Shown: one piece after another, positions 63,928 through 64,000 of the stretch | Numbering within the stretch: position 1 is the first letter of the stretch | How the letters are laid out: each line of letters opens with the position of its first letter | DNA from: Eretmocerus hayati | Taxonomy: Eukaryota > Arthropoda > Insecta > Hymenoptera > Aphelinidae | Assembly (NCBI GenBank): GCA_029851415.1 | Contig: CM056742.1 | Coordinates: 92,680,748 to 92,744,747 of the forward strand | Direction: 5' to 3' | DNA length: 64,000 nt | The notes under the pieces: generated by a model | What the model was told of the DNA's origin: nothing | Database searches by the model: none | What the model saw: the letters and a program-made list of their open reading frames with translations, nothing else | Translations under genes and position numbers: made by a program

Positions 63928-64000
63928 CACTGCGCTCGTACCGGCCACTGCGCTCGTACCGGACACTGCGCTCGTACCGGACACTGCGCTCGTACCGGAC
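63928..64000. repeat. 18-bp tandem satellite running off the window
   Basis: Four full units of CACTGCGCTCGTACCGGA (one with C for A at the last base), starting 63928, 63946, 63964 and 63982. The next unit begins at 64000. The array is GC-rich, nearly homogeneous and continues beyond the window. Confidence 0.95.

Overview
The window is eukaryotic nuclear DNA, most likely from an arthropod and probably an insect. The evidence is short GT-AG introns of about 57-70 bp, TATA/initiator promoters, an R1-clade LINE, a CR1/jockey-type LINE with a PHD-finger ORF1, hAT, Tc1/mariner-like and Transib-like terminal repeats, and a Polinton/Maverick (adintovirus-like) element. I could not fix species or order. 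Nearly everything I can identify is mobile DNA. I see no intact host gene, only two possible host-like coding remnants (33.3-33.6 kb and 38.07-38.56 kb, both minus strand).

Layout. 1-13 kb is a nested stack. A repeat carrying a tRNA-Arg-like module was hit by a Ty1/copia element (1-2835) and by a palindromic Tc1/mariner-like element (3952-12600). The latter was hit by a hAT transposon (4233-11961), which in turn carries an R1-type fragment with a 14-bp target duplication and a 5'-truncated CR1-type LINE. 13.2-19.3 kb is a 6-kb foldback element whose arms are arrays of ~540-bp repeats. Its ends start CACTATAG and it is flanked by a perfect CGCCG 5-bp duplication, which points to Transib. 19.9-24.9 kb (minus strand) is a nearly full R1-clade LINE with broken ORFs. 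25.2-30.6 kb is a nearly complete CR1/jockey-type LINE whose ORF1 and ORF2 share one frame, separated by a single TGA. 30.6-38.5 kb is mostly non-coding with small TIR elements. 38.6-45.4 kb holds two inverted copies of the tRNA-like repeat and a hAT MITE with an 8-bp duplication.

45.4-63.8 kb is Polinton territory. First come scraps of one degenerate copy (polymerase C-terminus, coiled-coil gene, PLA2-like gene). Then comes a compact set of about 14.7 kb: DVQGF-family gene (-), protein-primed DNA polymerase B with three introns (+), small conserved gene (+), integrase (-), fibre-like gene (-), DUF8207-like gene (-), packaging ATPase (-), PLA2/core protein (+), adenain-like protease (+), penton-like minor capsid (+), small basic protein (+), major capsid (+), second DVQGF gene (+), and two unknown small genes (+). 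Several are broken by stops, frameshifts or a lost catalytic residue, so the copy looks dead as a virus, although INT, PRO, penton and PLA2 are open.

The main points of interest in the Polinton are three. Promoters repeat a TATA box 30-31 bp upstream of a TCATTC/TCAGT initiator, often buried in the last codons of the upstream gene. A 578-bp near-perfect palindrome duplicated the PLA2 promoter and N-terminus and fused it in frame to the ATPase. The polymerase and an unknown 150-aa gene share a strikingly conserved CCAAT/GC/TATA promoter block. The window ends in a tRNA-like sequence, a CA microsatellite and an 18-bp satellite that runs off the edge.
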